Part shown: piece after piece, positions 27,398-38,485 of the stretch
Position numbering within the stretch: the stretch's first letter is position 1
How the letters are laid out: every line of letters starts with the position of its first letter
Source of the DNA: Salinimonas profundi
GTDB taxonomy: Bacteria > Pseudomonadota > Gammaproteobacteria > Enterobacterales > Alteromonadaceae
Length of the DNA stretch: 64,000 bases
Direction: 5' to 3'
Assembly: GCF_014750655.1 (NCBI RefSeq)
Contig: NZ_JABBXD010000010.1
Coordinates: 56,682-120,681 of the forward strand
Translations under genes and position numbers: made by a program
The notes under the pieces: model-generated
Told to the model about the DNA's origin: nothing
Database searches by the model: none
The model's input: only the letters and a program-made list of their open reading frames with translations

Positions 27398-29713
27398 ATG
27401 AGTGACGACCCCCATTACCAGCGCGAGAAAGAAAAATATGAAAACCCGGTAGCCAGTCGGGAGTTTCTTATGTCGGTTATCAAAGAACATGGCAAGCCGA
27501 TTTCCTTTCTTGAAATTTGCGCAGCGGTTGGTGCGCAAAGTGAGGAAAGCCACATTGGCGTGCAACGCCGGCTTCGCGCCATGGAACGGGAAGGTCAGGT
27601 TCAGTTCACAAAAAGCAAACGCTACATCCTGCAGGATAAAGATGAGCTGATCCGGGGACGAATCATTGGTCACCGCGACGGCTTTGGTTTTCTGCGCCCT
27701 GAGGACAACAGCGGCGACCTGTATATTAGCGGTGGTCAGATGCAGCTTTTCCTGCATGATGATGTGGTTGATGCCCGCGTCAGCGGCACGGACAGAAAAG
27801 GGCGTAAGGAAGGATATATCGTGGCTGTCTTTGAGCCACGGGAAGAGCCTATTGTTGGCCGCTATTTTACTGAACAGGGTTTTGGTGTAGTGATTCCTGA
27901 CGATAGCCGCATTAATCACGAAATTGTCATTCCGCCGGAAAGTGTCAATGGCGCCAGAATGGGGCAGGTGGTAGTCGTTGAGCTGACTCAGCGACCTCGC
28001 CGGCGCGTAAGCCCGGTAGGTAAAATCACTGAAATCCTCGGTGAACATATGGCGCCGGGTATGGAAATTGAAATGGCGTTACGCACATTTGATATTCCCC
28101 ACCAGTGGCCACAAGGCGTAGAACGCGCAGTAAGCAGTTTAACTGAACAGGTTCCGGAAGATGCTAAACAGGGCAGAATTGATTTAAGACAATTACCTCT
28201 GGTGACCATTGATGGCGAAGATGCCAGAGACTTTGATGATGCGGTGTTCTGTGAACCACTGGATGATGGTGGTTGGCAATTGTGGGTCGCCATAGCTGAT
28301 GTCAGTCATTATGTGCGACCGGGTACGGCGCTGGATACAGAAGCGGTAAATCGTGGTAATTCAGTGTATTTTCCCGAGCAGGTTATCCCCATGCTCCCCG
28401 AAGTGCTGTCCAATGGCTTATGCTCGCTGAACCCCGAAGTAGACCGCTTGTGCATGGTCTGCGAAATGACAATCTCTGCAGAAGGCAAGCTACAGGCTTA
28501 TCAGTTCTATGAAGCAGTGATGAACTCTCATGCCAGACTTACTTACAATAAGGTCTGGCACATTTTGCAGGGCGATAAAGATCTGCACCAGCGTTATGAG
28601 TCGCACGTCGGCCATCTACGTAACCTGCATGATCTTTACCGGGTATTGAGAAAGGCACGGCAGCAGCGTGGCGCAATCGAGTTTGAAACACAGGAAAGTA
28701 AGTTCGTATTCAATGCGCAGCGAAAAATTGAGGATATCGTCCCGGTTGAACGTAATGATGCGCATAAGATGATTGAAGAGTGTATGATTCTGGCAAATGT
28801 CAGCGCGGCGCAAATGCTGGAATCGCACAGCGCGCCAGCACTCTACCGGGTTCATGACAAACCGGATGCTGACCGGCTTACTGCATTTACCTCTTATCTG
28901 GCAGAAATTGGTGTGCCACACCATATAACTGAAGATGCCTCGCCATCTGATTTTACCGCCGTGGTCAACAAAACCCGTAATCGTCCCGATCAGGAACTGA
29001 TTCAGACCATGCTCCTGCGTTCAATGAAGCAAGCCGTGTATGACGGCGACAATGTTGGCCACTTCGGCCTGGCACTTGCGCAATATGCGCACTTCACCTC
29101 TCCGATTCGCCGCTACCCCGACCTCGTAGTGCACCGGGCTATTAAAGGCATCTTGTCTAAAAAGCCGTTTAATCAGAAGGTAGCGGGTGCCAAAGCGTAT
29201 ACTGAAGAGGAAATTGAGCAACTCGGCGAACAATGTTCAATGACAGAGCGACGCGCTGATGATGCAACCCGGGATGTTGCCGATTGGCTCAAATGTGAGT
29301 TCATGCAAGATCACGTGGGCAGCAGCTTCGATGGTGTAGTTAGCTCGGTGACAACATTTGGTTTGTTTATCCGGTTGGTGGATTATCATATTGACGGGTT
29401 GGTACACATCACGTCATTGAAAGATGACTTTTACCACTATGATGCGGTGAAACAATCACTGTCAGGCGAATCGGGCGCACGTCAGTTCCGTTTAGGTGAC
29501 ACTGTTTCTGTGCAGGTGGCCGCGGTAAATCTGGATGAGCGAAAAATTGACCTGGTACTGGATGATTCCCTGCTTAAGAGCCGTACCGGAAAAAAAGTAA
29601 AGGTGAAATCTGCGGGTAAGAAGTCTTCAGACAAACCTGGCAAACGGGCACCTAAAGATAAGCCTCGCAAAGGGGCGGGTAGTAACAGACCCAATAAAGG
29701 CAAGAAGAAGTAA
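27398..29713 (+). CDS. rnr: Ribonuclease R
   Basis: 771 residues. Order of domains: an N-terminal winged helix (about 1-80), cold-shock domains (about 80-230), the RNB catalytic domain with the four-Asp metal site in TIDGEDARDFDDAV (about residues 269-282), an S1 domain near 640-725 (GSSFDGVVSSVTTFGLFIRL), and a lysine-rich tail from about 730. It degrades structured RNA 3' to 5'. The stop codon directly abuts the rlmB start, so the two genes form an operon, as is common in Gammaproteobacteria. Confidence 0.97.
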   Translation: MSDDPHYQREKEKYENPVASREFLMSVIKEHGKPISFLEICAAVGAQSEESHIGVQRRLRAMEREGQVQFTKSKRYILQDKDELIRGRIIGHRDGFGFLRPEDNSGDLYISGGQMQLFLHDDVVDARVSGTDRKGRKEGYIVAVFEPREEPIVGRYFTEQGFGVVIPDDSRINHEIVIPPESVNGARMGQVVVVELTQRPRRRVSPVGKITEILGEHMAPGMEIEMALRTFDIPHQWPQGVERAVSSLTEQVPEDAKQGRIDLRQLPLVTIDGEDARDFDDAVFCEPLDDGGWQLWVAIADVSHYVRPGTALDTEAVNRGNSVYFPEQVIPMLPEVLSNGLCSLNPEVDRLCMVCEMTISAEGKLQAYQFYEAVMNSHARLTYNKVWHILQGDKDLHQRYESHVGHLRNLHDLYRVLRKARQQRGAIEFETQESKFVFNAQRKIEDIVPVERNDAHKMIEECMILANVSAAQMLESHSAPALYRVHDKPDADRLTAFTSYLAEIGVPHHITEDASPSDFTAVVNKTRNRPDQELIQTMLLRSMKQAVYDGDNVGHFGLALAQYAHFTSPIRRYPDLVVHRAIKGILSKKPFNQKVAGAKAYTEEEIEQLGEQCSMTERRADDATRDVADWLKCEFMQDHVGSSFDGVVSSVTTFGLFIRLVDYHIDGLVHITSLKDDFYHYDAVKQSLSGESGARQFRLGDTVSVQVAAVNLDERKIDLVLDDSLLKSRTGKKVKVKSAGKKSSDKPGKRAPKDKPRKGAGSNRPNKGKKK

Positions 29714-30451
29714 ATGGCACAAAATGAGTGGTTGTATGGTCTGCACGCAATAGATGCAGTATTGTCGACAGAACCTGAGCGAATCATCGAAATATTTGCG
29801 CTCAAAGGCAGAACCGATGAGCGGCTGAACGATGCTGTGAATCAGGCCCGACGGTTTGGCATCAGCGTTCAGTTTTGTCATCGCAAGGTGCTGGATGAGA
29901 AAGTCAATGGCGAGCAACATCAGGGTATCGTTGCAAAAGCTAAACCGGCCAGGGTACTCGATGAAAGTGACCTGGATAGACTTGTCGGGCAACACCCGTC
30001 ACCATTATTTCTGGTACTTGATGGTGTTACCGACCCGCACAATCTGGGGGCTTGCCTGCGAACGGCTAATGCAGCAGGTGCACATGCGGTTATCGTACCC
30101 AAGGATAAGTCAGCTGGCCTCACCGGAACGGCACGTAAAGTTGCATGCGGCGCTGCTGAAACAACACCTTTCATTCAGGTCACCAATCTTTCCCGCACCC
30201 TTAAAGCACTACAGGCTCAGGGTGTGTGGATCATTGGAACAGCCGGTGAGGCAACCCAGGAGATTTATGATGTTGCGCTTAAAGGGCCTATGGCACTGGT
30301 GATGGGAGCTGAAGGTAAGGGCATGCGCAGGCTGACACGTGAGACGTGTGATGAACTGATAAAACTTCCCATGGCAGGCAGTGTTTCAAGCCTGAATGTG
30401 TCGGTAGCTACCGGTATTTGCCTTTACGAAATGGTGCGTCAGCGCCGCTAA
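29714..30451 (+). CDS. rlmB: 23S rRNA (guanosine-2'-O)-methyltransferase RlmB
   Basis: 245 residues, SPOUT class. Motif 1 is [26 protein letters not shown], motif 2 [12 protein letters not shown], and motif 3 [24 protein letters not shown], the knotted SAM-binding region. The N-terminal domain ([13 protein letters not shown]) binds rRNA. The enzyme methylates the ribose of G2251 in 23S rRNA. Follows rnr with no spacer. Confidence 0.97.
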   Translation: MAQNEWLYGLHAIDAVLSTEPERIIEIFALKGRTDERLNDAVNQARRFGISVQFCHRKVLDEKVNGEQHQGIVAKAKPARVLDESDLDRLVGQHPSPLFLVLDGVTDPHNLGACLRTANAAGAHAVIVPKDKSAGLTGTARKVACGAAETTPFIQVTNLSRTLKALQAQGVWIIGTAGEATQEIYDVALKGPMALVMGAEGKGMRRLTRETCDELIKLPMAGSVSSLNVSVATGICLYEMVRQRR

Positions 30452-30473
30452 CTCCTTCTCAATGATACCTTTT

Positions 30474-30509
30474 AAGGCTGTAAGTGAATAAATCTTTACA
30501 GCCTTTTTT
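30474..30509 (+). terminator. Rho-independent terminator of rnr-rlmB
   Basis: AAGGCTGTAA pairs with TTTACAGCCT across about 10 nt, followed by T6. It lies about 20 bp after the rlmB stop. Confidence 0.85.
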
Positions 30510-30935
30510 GTTTAAAATTTATCCTCCCTCTTTAATCCGCTCAAAAAATACCCTAGCTTAGCCATGTGGTCATTTGTTAACGGTTTGTTGCAAATCGAAA
30601 TGTCCATGCAAATCGTGCGGTTTTATTACTTACTTCATCGTTTTTCTAAAAGATGACATGGGGTATGAAGCATGATAAGTATGTAATAAGTCTTATACAT
30701 AAACCAACTTCGGCTTTTGTATAGTGGCTATGTCGAATCAGACATCTGATTTGAACGCAATGTAGTTTTTCACGGTGTTTAGTAATTCTGAGAGAGGCAT
30801 GGAAAAGCGTCTTTTTCCGATAAAATGAAATCACTGGCAAGCTACAGCAGTAAGTTAAAACCCTTTTGTAACGCTACATTGAAGAGCGAGGGAGAAGTAA
30901 CACCAAAACAATAAAATAAGATAAAAGGACAGCAA
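30510..30935. other. Non-coding spacer before the S8 peptidase gene
   Basis: No gene supported. TATAGT at about 30719-30725 could be a -10 for the peptidase gene, with no good -35. Otherwise AT-rich and featureless to me. Confidence 0.4.
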
Positions 30936-32585
30936 ATGTTGAATAATAAACACACATTTTGTGGTAAAGCAGTAGTTGCATCGTTAACGCTTTTGAGTGC
31001 ATCTGTCACGGCAGCCGTTAACAATGGTCCGGTAAAGGTCACAGAACCCGCGACAGCATCGCAAGCCGGCCAGCTACAAAATGTACTTTCCCAGAAGTTA
31101 TCGCTGGTTCAAGACGAACAGCGTTATATTGTGAAGTTCAAGCAGACAGGATCTGCTGCATTGAAGGGCAAGGATAAAGCAAACAAAGGCCCGAATGAAA
31201 ACGCTGCTGATGCCGCGTTTGATGCGATTGCAGCTAAAAATATCCTGAAAAATGCTGGCGCCAAGCCGCACAAAGTACTGGGCAAACACAAGATGGTTGC
31301 CGCTTCAATGAGCAAGTCAGTACTTAACAAGCTTCGCAAAAACCCCAATATCGAAGAAATTTCAGACGATCCTAAGCGTCGCCTGATGGCACAAACCACG
31401 CCTTATGGCATCAACATGGTACAGGCTAGCCAGTTCGCCCAGAGCGATACCAGTGCGCGCCGTGTGTGTATTATCGATACCGGTTACAATCTGGGTCACA
31501 GTGATCTGCCAGGCACAAATAACGGCCTGACGGGAAATGCCAATAACTCTGCAGTGGGTAACTGGTACAATGACGGTAATGGTCACGGTACGCACGTTGC
31601 CGGTACCATTGCAGCATACGACAATACACAGGGTGTAGTGGGTGTTTACCCCGGCGTTAACATGCACATCGTTAAGATCTTTAACGATAATGGTGACTGG
31701 ACTTACGCCTCTGATATTATCGATGGCATCACACAGTGTCAGAACGCAGGTTCAAACGTTGTTAATATGAGCTTGGGTGGTGGTGGTTCATCATCTGCTG
31801 AAGGTGCTGCTATGCAGGGCTTTGTTGATGATGGCATGCTTTTGGTTGCTGCTGCAGGTAACGATGGTAACAGCACTAAGTCGTATCCAGCGTCTTACAG
31901 CGCAGTTATGTCGGTAGCAGCGGTTGATTCAAACGAGAATCATGCAAGTTACTCACAGTATAACTCTGCAGTTGAAATTGCAGCGCCGGGTTCTTCTGTT
32001 TATTCAACCTATCCTGACAACTCGTATGCGACCCTGAATGGTACATCCATGGCGACGCCTCACGTTGCAGGTGCCGCGGCATTGGTATGGAGCTACTTCC
32101 CGCAATGTACGAATACGCAAATTCGTAACGCGCTAAATACTACAGCAAAAGATCGTGGTGCTTCTGGTCGTGATAACTATTATGGCTACGGTATTATCAA
32201 GGTCGCTAATGCTGTTGATTATCTGAATACCAATGGCTGTGATGGCACAGGTTCTGGTGGTGGCACAGGCGGTGGCGGTGTTGAGCCGGTATCTGGCCAA
32301 CTGTCTAACCTGTCAGGCACAAGTGGTGCGTGGGACCGTTATACCTGGAATATTCCTACTGGCGTATCGACGATGACGGTACGTATCTCTGGTGGTTCTG
32401 GCGATGCTGACCTGTATGTAAGATATGGCGCGCAGCCGTCTACGTCTACCTATGATTGCCGTCCTTATAAAAACGGCAACGATGAAGTATGTACATTCAG
32501 CAATCCTTCATCAGGCACATGGCACATCGGTCTGCGTGGATATTCCTCGTACTCTGGCGTGACCATGAACTATAGCTACGAATAA
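30936..32585 (+). CDS. Secreted subtilisin-like serine peptidase (S8) with PPC domain
   Basis: 549 residues. Signal peptide to about residue 28; an I9 inhibitor-like propeptide to about residue 150 (QRYIVKFKQ to ISDDPKRRLMAQTTPYGI); catalytic domain with Asp181 (IDTGYNLGH), His217 (GHGTHVAGT) and Ser371 (NGTSMATPHVAG); a Gly-rich linker; and a pre-peptidase C-terminal (PPC) domain from about residue 455 (VSGQLSNLSGTSGAWDRYTWNIP, SGGSGDADLYVRYG). An exported, self-processed protease of the proteinase K-like group. AGGAC precedes the ATG. Monocistronic. Confidence 0.95.
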   Translation: MLNNKHTFCGKAVVASLTLLSASVTAAVNNGPVKVTEPATASQAGQLQNVLSQKLSLVQDEQRYIVKFKQTGSAALKGKDKANKGPNENAADAAFDAIAAKNILKNAGAKPHKVLGKHKMVAASMSKSVLNKLRKNPNIEEISDDPKRRLMAQTTPYGINMVQASQFAQSDTSARRVCIIDTGYNLGHSDLPGTNNGLTGNANNSAVGNWYNDGNGHGTHVAGTIAAYDNTQGVVGVYPGVNMHIVKIFNDNGDWTYASDIIDGITQCQNAGSNVVNMSLGGGGSSSAEGAAMQGFVDDGMLLVAAAGNDGNSTKSYPASYSAVMSVAAVDSNENHASYSQYNSAVEIAAPGSSVYSTYPDNSYATLNGTSMATPHVAGAAALVWSYFPQCTNTQIRNALNTTAKDRGASGRDNYYGYGIIKVANAVDYLNTNGCDGTGSGGGTGGGGVEPVSGQLSNLSGTSGAWDRYTWNIPTGVSTMTVRISGGSGDADLYVRYGAQPSTSTYDCRPYKNGNDEVCTFSNPSSGTWHIGLRGYSSYSGVTMNYSYE

Positions 32586-32601
32586 GTGATGTAATCGTTA
32601 A

Positions 32602-32629
32602 CAAAAGGCCGCACCCGCGGCCTTTTTTT
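32602..32629 (+). terminator. Terminator of the S8 peptidase gene
   Basis: AAAGGCCGC / GCGGCCTTT stem with a 3-nt loop, followed by a run of T. It insulates the ribosomal operon downstream. Confidence 0.9.
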
Positions 32630-32847
32630 GTTTAGCAAATACAGTAATAATTCTGACCCTTGCCATTAGTTGTGACAGTTGTTAGTGTGCGCGCCTGAGA
32701 TCGACACCCTTTTAAATAAATAGACCGTTTCTTAGCGCAAATTCCGCGCATGTTACTGATGTTTTCTTCAGCTCGGGCCAGGCGTAAAAAATACACGGCA
32801 TCGCCTAAAAATAATTCAAAATTGGCCTATCGTTGCCCTATCTTTTC

Positions 32848-32856
32848 TGTTATCAT
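32848..32856 (+). promoter_or_regulatory. Candidate spc operon promoter (extended -10)
   Basis: TGTTATCAT is an extended -10 element in the 375-bp spacer between the S8 peptidase gene and rplN; the -35 is weak. Transcription would start near 32863, giving a leader of about 98 nt that contains two small hairpins (around 32887-32911 and GACTC-GAGA-GAGTC near 32925). Confidence 0.5.
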
Positions 32857-32960
32857 TTCGCGCCCTTTTTATGGGGGTATGTACATAAAAGCAGCAATAG
32901 TTGTTGCTTTTAGCAGCTAAACGACTCGAGAGAGTCTTAATTTATCAGCGGAGCACTAAC

Positions 32961-33329
32961 ATGATCCAAATGCAAACTAACCTGGACGTTGCAGATAACA
33001 GCGGCGCTCGCAGGGTTCAGTGTATTAAGGTTCTGGGTGGCTCGCATCGCCGTTATGCAGGTATCGGTGACATCATCAAAGTTACCGTCAAGGAAGCAAT
33101 TCCTCGCGGTAAAGTTAAAAAAGGTGACGTACTGAGCGCAGTGGTGGTGCGTACTAGAAAAGGCGTTCGTCGTGCAGATGGTTCTACCATCCGTTTCGAT
33201 AATAACGCGGCTGTTTTGTTGAATGCCAACAAACAACCAATTGGTACGCGTATCTTTGGACCGGTTACCCGTGAGTTGAGAAGTGAAAACTTCATGAAAA
33301 TCATCTCATTGGCCCCAGAGGTACTATAA
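32961..33329 (+). CDS. rplN: 50S ribosomal protein L14
   Basis: 122 residues from the ATG at 32961 with GGAG upstream; the frame is open 20 codons further but L14 starts [27 protein letters not shown]. First gene of the spc operon. It is the first ribosomal gene in the window, with a protease gene rather than rpsQ upstream. Confidence 0.98.
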   Translation: MIQMQTNLDVADNSGARRVQCIKVLGGSHRRYAGIGDIIKVTVKEAIPRGKVKKGDVLSAVVVRTRKGVRRADGSTIRFDNNAAVLLNANKQPIGTRIFGPVTRELRSENFMKIISLAPEVL

Positions 33330-33341
33330 GGAGTCACGATA

Positions 33342-33656
33342 ATGGCTAGAAAAATTCGTCGTGATGATGAAGTAGTCGTATTAGCGGGTAAAGATAAAGG
33401 TAAACAAGGCAAAGTCCTTAAAGTACTGGTATCTGATGACCGTGTAGTTGTAGAAGGCGTAAATCTTTCTAAGAAACACCAAAAGCCTAACCCTCAACTG
33501 GGTGAGCCAGGTGGCATCGTAGAAAAAGAAGCTTCTATTCACATTTCTAATGTTGCGATTGTTAACCCGGCAACGGGTAAAGCGGATCGTATTGGTTTCC
33601 GTACTGAAGACGAGAAGAAAGTACGTTTCTTCAAGTCGAACGGTGAACTTGTTTAA
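33342..33656 (+). CDS. rplX: 50S ribosomal protein L24
   Basis: 104 residues, KOW domain ([19 protein letters not shown]). Initiates 50S assembly. Second in the spc operon, 12 bp after rplN. Confidence 0.98.
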   Translation: MARKIRRDDEVVVLAGKDKGKQGKVLKVLVSDDRVVVEGVNLSKKHQKPNPQLGEPGGIVEKEASIHISNVAIVNPATGKADRIGFRTEDEKKVRFFKSNGELV

Positions 33657-33672
33657 TTAATTGGAGAGTACG

Positions 33673-34212
33673 ATGGCGAAACTGCATGATTTCTATAAAG
33701 AAACAGTAGTAGCTGAACTTGCGAAGCAGTTCGGGTACAAAAGCGTCATGCAAGTCCCTCGGATTGAAAAGATCACCCTGAACATGGGTCTGGGTGAAGC
33801 AGTTGCTGACAAGAAGGTGCTTGAAGCTGCGACCGCCGATATGGCGTCTATCGCAGGTCAAAAGCCGGTTGTTACAGTTGCTAGAAAATCAGTAGCGGGT
33901 TTCAAAATCCGTGAAGGTTATCCGATTGGCTGTAAAGTAACCCTGCGCGGCGAACGTATGTGGGAATTTCTTGAGCGTTTGGTATCAATCGCTATCCCGC
34001 GTATTCGCGACTTCCGTGGTCTGAATCCTAAGTCATTCGACGGACGTGGTAACTACAGTATGGGCGTGCGTGAGCAAATCATTTTCCCTGAAATCGATTT
34101 CGATAAAGTGGATAAGGTTCGCGGTATGGATATTACTATCACTACCAGTGCGGACAATAATGAAGAAGCACGTGCTCTGCTGGACGCGTTTAACTTCCCA
34201 TTCAAAAAGTAA
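33673..34212 (+). CDS. rplE: 50S ribosomal protein L5
   Basis: 179 residues from the ATG at 33673 with GGAGAG upstream; the frame begins 4 codons earlier. [10 protein letters not shown] and [15 protein letters not shown] are standard. Binds 5S rRNA. Confidence 0.98.
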   Translation: MAKLHDFYKETVVAELAKQFGYKSVMQVPRIEKITLNMGLGEAVADKKVLEAATADMASIAGQKPVVTVARKSVAGFKIREGYPIGCKVTLRGERMWEFLERLVSIAIPRIRDFRGLNPKSFDGRGNYSMGVREQIIFPEIDFDKVDKVRGMDITITTSADNNEEARALLDAFNFPFKK

Positions 34213-34225
34213 GGGGTGTAGGGTT

Positions 34226-34531
34226 ATGGCAAAAGAATCAATGAAGGCTCGTGAAGCTAAGCGTGAAAAGCTTGTCGCTAAGTACGCTGAAAAGCGCGCC
34301 GCACTTAAAGCGATTATCAGCGATGTTAACGCTTCTGAAGAAGAGCGTTGGGACGCTGTTCTGAAGCTACAACAACTACCACGTGATTCATCCAGAGTTC
34401 GTCAGCAAAACCGCTGCCGCATCACTGGTCGTCCACATGGTTACCTACGCAAATTCGGTCTTAGCCGTATCAAGCTGCGTGAAGCAGCAATGCGCGGTGA
34501 AGTCCCTGGCTTGAAAAAAGCCAGCTGGTAA
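34226..34531 (+). CDS. rpsN: 30S ribosomal protein S14
   Basis: 101 residues from the ATG at 34226. It is the long, zinc-free form: the C-terminal [28 protein letters not shown] lacks the CxxC pairs of the zinc type. Only the start inside the longer frame gives a normal S14. Confidence 0.97.
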   Translation: MAKESMKAREAKREKLVAKYAEKRAALKAIISDVNASEEERWDAVLKLQQLPRDSSRVRQQNRCRITGRPHGYLRKFGLSRIKLREAAMRGEVPGLKKASW

Positions 34532-34544
34532 GGAGTAGCTGATA

Positions 34545-34937
34545 ATGAGCATGCAAGATCCTATCGCGGATATGTTTACCCGCATCCGTAACGGCCAGAT
34601 GGCACAGAAAGTCTCTGTAGCTATGCCATCTTCTAAACTGCGCACTGCAATCTGTGGTGTTCTGAAAGAAGAAGGTTATATCACTGACTTCGCTGTTTCT
34701 GGTGACGTTAAGCCTGTTTTGGAAGTAGAACTTAAGTACTTCGAAGGCAAGCAAGTAATTGACACTATTGAACGTGTAAGCCGTCCTGGTCTGCGCATCT
34801 ATAAGAAAAAAGATGAGCTGCCAAAAGTAATGGGTGGTCTAGGCGTAGCTATCGTGTCGACTTCTAAAGGTGTGATGACTGACCGTGCTGCGCGTAAAGC
34901 AGGCATGGGCGGTGAGATCATCGGTTATGTTGCGTAA
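34545..34937 (+). CDS. rpsH: 30S ribosomal protein S8
   Basis: 130 residues, [18 protein letters not shown] to [15 protein letters not shown]. In E. coli S8 represses the spc operon by binding mRNA near rplX-rplE; that could hold here but no site was confirmed. Confidence 0.98.
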   Translation: MSMQDPIADMFTRIRNGQMAQKVSVAMPSSKLRTAICGVLKEEGYITDFAVSGDVKPVLEVELKYFEGKQVIDTIERVSRPGLRIYKKKDELPKVMGGLGVAIVSTSKGVMTDRAARKAGMGGEIIGYVA

Positions 34938-34951
34938 TCGGAGGAGTTGAA

Positions 34952-35485
34952 ATGTCACGAGTAGCAAAAGCCCCGGTAGACATCGCATCAGGTGTAGAAA
35001 TTTCTATCTCTGGTCAGGATGTTTCCGTTAAAGGTAAAAATGGCACTTTGACACGCACTTTCAACGATGCAGTTGAAGTGGTTCAGGAAGAAAACCAGCT
35101 TAAAGCACTACCTCGCGAAGGTTTTGCTGATGCATGGGCACAAGCAGGTACTGTACGTGCACTTCTGAACAGCATGATTCAAGGTGTTACACAAGGTTTT
35201 GAGAAAAAGCTTCAGTTAAACGGTGTTGGTTACCGTGCGCAAGCACAAGGTAGCAAACTTAACCTGACACTGGGTTTCTCTCACCCTGTTGCGTACGAAA
35301 TGCCTGAAGGCATTACGGTTGAAACTCCTAGCCAAACTGAAATCGTCGTTAAAGGCGCCGATAAGCAGGTGGTAGGACAGGTTGCGGCGAACATCCGTGC
35401 ATATCGTCCACCAGAGCCTTACAAAGGCAAAGGTATTCGTTATGCCGATGAGCATGTACGTCGTAAAGAAGCTAAGAAAAAGTAG
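34952..35485 (+). CDS. rplF: 50S ribosomal protein L6
   Basis: 177 residues, two L6 repeats; the C-terminal signature [24 protein letters not shown] is complete. GGAGG-like site before the ATG. Confidence 0.98.
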   Translation: MSRVAKAPVDIASGVEISISGQDVSVKGKNGTLTRTFNDAVEVVQEENQLKALPREGFADAWAQAGTVRALLNSMIQGVTQGFEKKLQLNGVGYRAQAQGSKLNLTLGFSHPVAYEMPEGITVETPSQTEIVVKGADKQVVGQVAANIRAYRPPEPYKGKGIRYADEHVRRKEAKKK

Positions 35486-35497
35486 GTGGGTGATACG

Positions 35498-35851
35498 ATG
35501 GATAAGAAAGCAGCTCGCTTGCGTCGCGCAACTCGCGCACGCGCAAAATTTCGTGAACTGGCCGCGCATCGCTTGGTTGTAAACCGTACACCTCGCCACA
35601 TTTATGCTCAGCTTATCGCCGCTGGCGGTGCTGAAGTATTGGCGGCAGCTTCTACCGTTGAAAAAGATCTTGCAAAAGATCTGAAATCAACAGGCAATGC
35701 TGAAGCAGCGGCAGTTGTTGGTAAAGTCATCGCAGAGCGTGCAAAAGAGAAAGGCATTGAACAAGTGGCTTTCGATCGCAGCGGTTTCAAATACCACGGT
35801 CGTGTTAAAGCATTAGCTGATGCAGCTCGCGAAGCTGGCCTTCAGTTCTAG
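35498..35851 (+). CDS. rplR: 50S ribosomal protein L18
   Basis: 117 residues from the ATG at 35498 ([21 protein letters not shown]); the frame opens four codons earlier. Binds 5S rRNA with L5. Confidence 0.97.
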   Translation: MDKKAARLRRATRARAKFRELAAHRLVVNRTPRHIYAQLIAAGGAEVLAAASTVEKDLAKDLKSTGNAEAAAVVGKVIAERAKEKGIEQVAFDRSGFKYHGRVKALADAAREAGLQF

Positions 35852-35860
35852 GAGTTTATA

Positions 35861-36361
35861 ATGGCTAAACAAGATGTTCAAAACGGTGATATGCTGGAAA
35901 AATTGATTGCTGTAAACCGCGTTTCTAAAGTGGTTAAAGGTGGTCGAATCTTCAGTTTCACTGCATTGACGGTAGTGGGTGACGGCAATGGTCGCGTTGG
36001 TTTTGGTTACGGTAAAGCACGTGAAGTGCCAGCCGCAATCCAAAAAGCAATGGAAAAGGCTCGCCGTAACATGGTAACTGTTGACCTTAAAGGTCACACG
36101 TTGCAGCACCCAATCAAAGGTCGTCACTCTGGCTCTAAAGTTTACATGCAGCCTGCATCAGAAGGTACTGGTATTATCGCCGGTGGTGCAATGCGTGCAG
36201 TACTTGAAGTAGCTGGTGTACAAAACGTACTTTCAAAATGTTACGGCTCGACTAACCCAATGAACGTTGTTCGCGCAACGATCAATGCACTAACAGAGAT
36301 GAATTCTCCTGCTGGTGTTGCTGCCAAGCGTGGGTTGTCAGTAGAAGAGATTTTGGGGTAA
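35861..36361 (+). CDS. rpsE: 30S ribosomal protein S5
   Basis: 166 residues with the S5 double-stranded RNA-binding domain ([31 protein letters not shown]). Part of the decoding-accuracy region. Confidence 0.98.
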   Translation: MAKQDVQNGDMLEKLIAVNRVSKVVKGGRIFSFTALTVVGDGNGRVGFGYGKAREVPAAIQKAMEKARRNMVTVDLKGHTLQHPIKGRHSGSKVYMQPASEGTGIIAGGAMRAVLEVAGVQNVLSKCYGSTNPMNVVRATINALTEMNSPAGVAAKRGLSVEEILG

Positions 36362-36367
36362 GCAAAC

Positions 36368-36547
36368 ATGGCAACGATTAAAGTAAAGCAAACAAAAAGT
36401 GCGATTGGCCGTCTGCCAAAGCACAAAGCAACGCTTAAAGGCTTAGGCCTTCGTAAAATCAACCATGTTCGCGAGTTGGAAGACACCCCAGCTGTTCGTG
36501 GCATGATCAACCGTGTTAATTACATGGTTGAAATCGTCGAGGAGTAA
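36368..36547 (+). CDS. rpmD: 50S ribosomal protein L30
   Basis: 59 residues, [20 protein letters not shown] to NYMVEIVEE. The gene lies between rpsE and rplO as expected and is easily missed because it is short. Confidence 0.97.
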   Translation: MATIKVKQTKSAIGRLPKHKATLKGLGLRKINHVRELEDTPAVRGMINRVNYMVEIVEE

Positions 36548-36550
36548 GAC

Positions 36551-36985
36551 ATGCGTTTGAATGATATTTCTCCTGCTCCAGGAGCAAAAAGTTCTGGTAA
36601 GCGTGTTGGCCGTGGTATCGGCTCAGGTCTTGGTAAAACCGGTGGCCGTGGTCACAAAGGTCAGAAAAGCCGTTCAGGCGGTTCTGTGAAGCCAGGATTT
36701 GAAGGTGGTCAGATGCCAATTCAGCGCCGTCTGCCTAAATTTGGTTTCACGTCTCGTAAGAGCATGGTCACAGACCAGGTAACGTTGACTGAAATCGCGA
36801 AGGTAGAAGGTGACACTGCATCTCTTGAGACTTTAAAAGCAGCGGGTATTGTGAAAAAGCATATCCAGTTTGTTAAAGTCGTTAAGAGCGGTGAAGCGTC
36901 ACGTGCTGTAACGGTCAGCGGGTTGAAGGTGACAAAAGGCGCTCGCGAAGCGATTGAAGCTGCCGGCGGTAAAGTAGAGGAATAA
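36551..36985 (+). CDS. rplO: 50S ribosomal protein L15
   Basis: 144 residues, [24 protein letters not shown] start with the Gly/Lys-rich N-terminus. Directly precedes secY. Confidence 0.98.
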   Translation: MRLNDISPAPGAKSSGKRVGRGIGSGLGKTGGRGHKGQKSRSGGSVKPGFEGGQMPIQRRLPKFGFTSRKSMVTDQVTLTEIAKVEGDTASLETLKAAGIVKKHIQFVKVVKSGEASRAVTVSGLKVTKGAREAIEAAGGKVEE

Positions 36986-36990
36986 GCTAG

Positions 36991-38310
36991 ATGGCTAAAC
37001 CAGGATTGGATTCGGGCGCGAAAAGCGGCCTTAGTGAGCTTAAGGCGAGATTGTTGTTCGTATTCGGTGCGATCGTAGTATTCCGGTTAGGGTCTTATGT
37101 CCCGATTCCTGGAATAGATCCTGCGGTCCTGGCCGACTTGTTCGAGCAGCAGAAAGGTACCATCGTTGAAATGTTTAACATGTTCTCCGGTGGAGCTCTT
37201 GAGCGTGCATCCGTTCTGGCTTTGGGCATTATGCCATACATTACTGCGTCCATTATTATGCAGTTGCTCACAGTGGTTCATCCACCGATGATGGAGCTTA
37301 AAAAAGAAGGTGAGGCGGGGCGTCGCAAAATCAGCCAGTACACGCGTTATTTAACGTTGATACTGGCCACGTTCCAGGCAATTGGAATCGCGACAAACCT
37401 GCCAAACCTGATTAATGGATTGGTGATAAGTCCTGGCTTCGGATTCTACTTTACGGCGGTAGTGAGCTTGGTCACAGGAACAATGTTCCTGATGTGGCTG
37501 GGTGAGCAAATTACCGAAAGAGGTATCGGTAACGGTATTTCTATACTGATATTTGCTGGTATTGTTGCCGGTCTGCCAACAGCGATAGGTCAGACTGCGG
37601 AACAAGCGAGACAGGGCGATATTAATTTATTATTCCTGTTGTTGATTGGCGCCATCATCATTGGCCTTATCTATCTTGTTGTGTTCGTTGAACGCGCACA
37701 GCGTCGGATTGTGGTAAACTACGCTAAGCGTCAGCAGGGCCGTAAGGTTTATGCTGCGCAAAGTACACATTTACCATTAAAGGTTAATATGGCTGGGGTT
37801 ATCCCACCAATCTTTGCTTCCAGCATCATTCTGTTTCCCGGAACTATCGCAGGATGGTTCGGTCAGAATGAATCAACAGCTTGGTTGCAGGACGTTGCAT
37901 TAATGCTTTCGCCTGGTCAGCCGCTGTACGTGATGCTTTATGCAGCAGCGATTATTTTCTTCTGTTTCTTCTATACCGCGCTGGTATTCAATCCTCGCGA
38001 TACAGCTGACAATCTGAAGAAGTCTGGTGCATTTATCCCTGGTATCCGTCCGGGTGAACAAACATCACGTTATATCGATAAGGTAATGACTCGCCTGACA
38101 CTGGCTGGCGCTCTTTACATAACCTTTATTTGTTTGGTGCCTGAATTCATGCTAATTGCCTGGAATGTGCCGTTCTACTTCGGTGGTACGTCACTACTCA
38201 TTATCGTGGTAGTTATCATGGACTTTATGGCGCAGGTACAGACGCATCTGATGTCTAGTCAGTATGAGTCTGTTCTGAAGAAAGCTAATCTGAAAGGCTA
38301 CGGCCGCTAA
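36991..38310 (+). CDS. secY: Protein translocase subunit SecY
   Basis: 439 residues with ten membrane helices. Plug and pore signatures are visible: [38 protein letters not shown], and the cytosolic loop [13 protein letters not shown] that contacts SecA and the ribosome. Forms the SecYEG channel. Five bp after rplO, as in the E. coli spc operon. Confidence 0.98.
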   Translation: MAKPGLDSGAKSGLSELKARLLFVFGAIVVFRLGSYVPIPGIDPAVLADLFEQQKGTIVEMFNMFSGGALERASVLALGIMPYITASIIMQLLTVVHPPMMELKKEGEAGRRKISQYTRYLTLILATFQAIGIATNLPNLINGLVISPGFGFYFTAVVSLVTGTMFLMWLGEQITERGIGNGISILIFAGIVAGLPTAIGQTAEQARQGDINLLFLLLIGAIIIGLIYLVVFVERAQRRIVVNYAKRQQGRKVYAAQSTHLPLKVNMAGVIPPIFASSIILFPGTIAGWFGQNESTAWLQDVALMLSPGQPLYVMLYAAAIIFFCFFYTALVFNPRDTADNLKKSGAFIPGIRPGEQTSRYIDKVMTRLTLAGALYITFICLVPEFMLIAWNVPFYFGGTSLLIIVVVIMDFMAQVQTHLMSSQYESVLKKANLKGYGR

Positions 38311-38335
38311 GATTAGTGCACTACGGAGTGATGTA

Positions 38336-38449
38336 ATGAAAGTTCGTGCATCAGTAAAGAAGATTTGCCGTAACTGTAAAGTCATTAAGCGCAACGGTGT
38401 TGTGCGTGTGATTTGTACAGAGCCAAAGCATAAGCAAAGGCAAGGCTAA
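38336..38449 (+). CDS. rpmJ: 50S ribosomal protein L36
   Basis: 37 residues, [37 protein letters not shown]. The three Cys and one His (ICRNC, ICTEPKH) make the zinc-binding form. Last gene of the spc operon. Confidence 0.97.
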   Translation: MKVRASVKKICRNCKVIKRNGVVRVICTEPKHKQRQG

Positions 38450-38485
38450 TCATAAAAACGCGGTAAATTCTTTTTGAATAGATTT

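Noticed and set aside
27371..28048. Minus-strand frame of 225 codons in rnr
   Set aside because: Long but fully antisense to the RNase R cold-shock region, with no start signal or family features.
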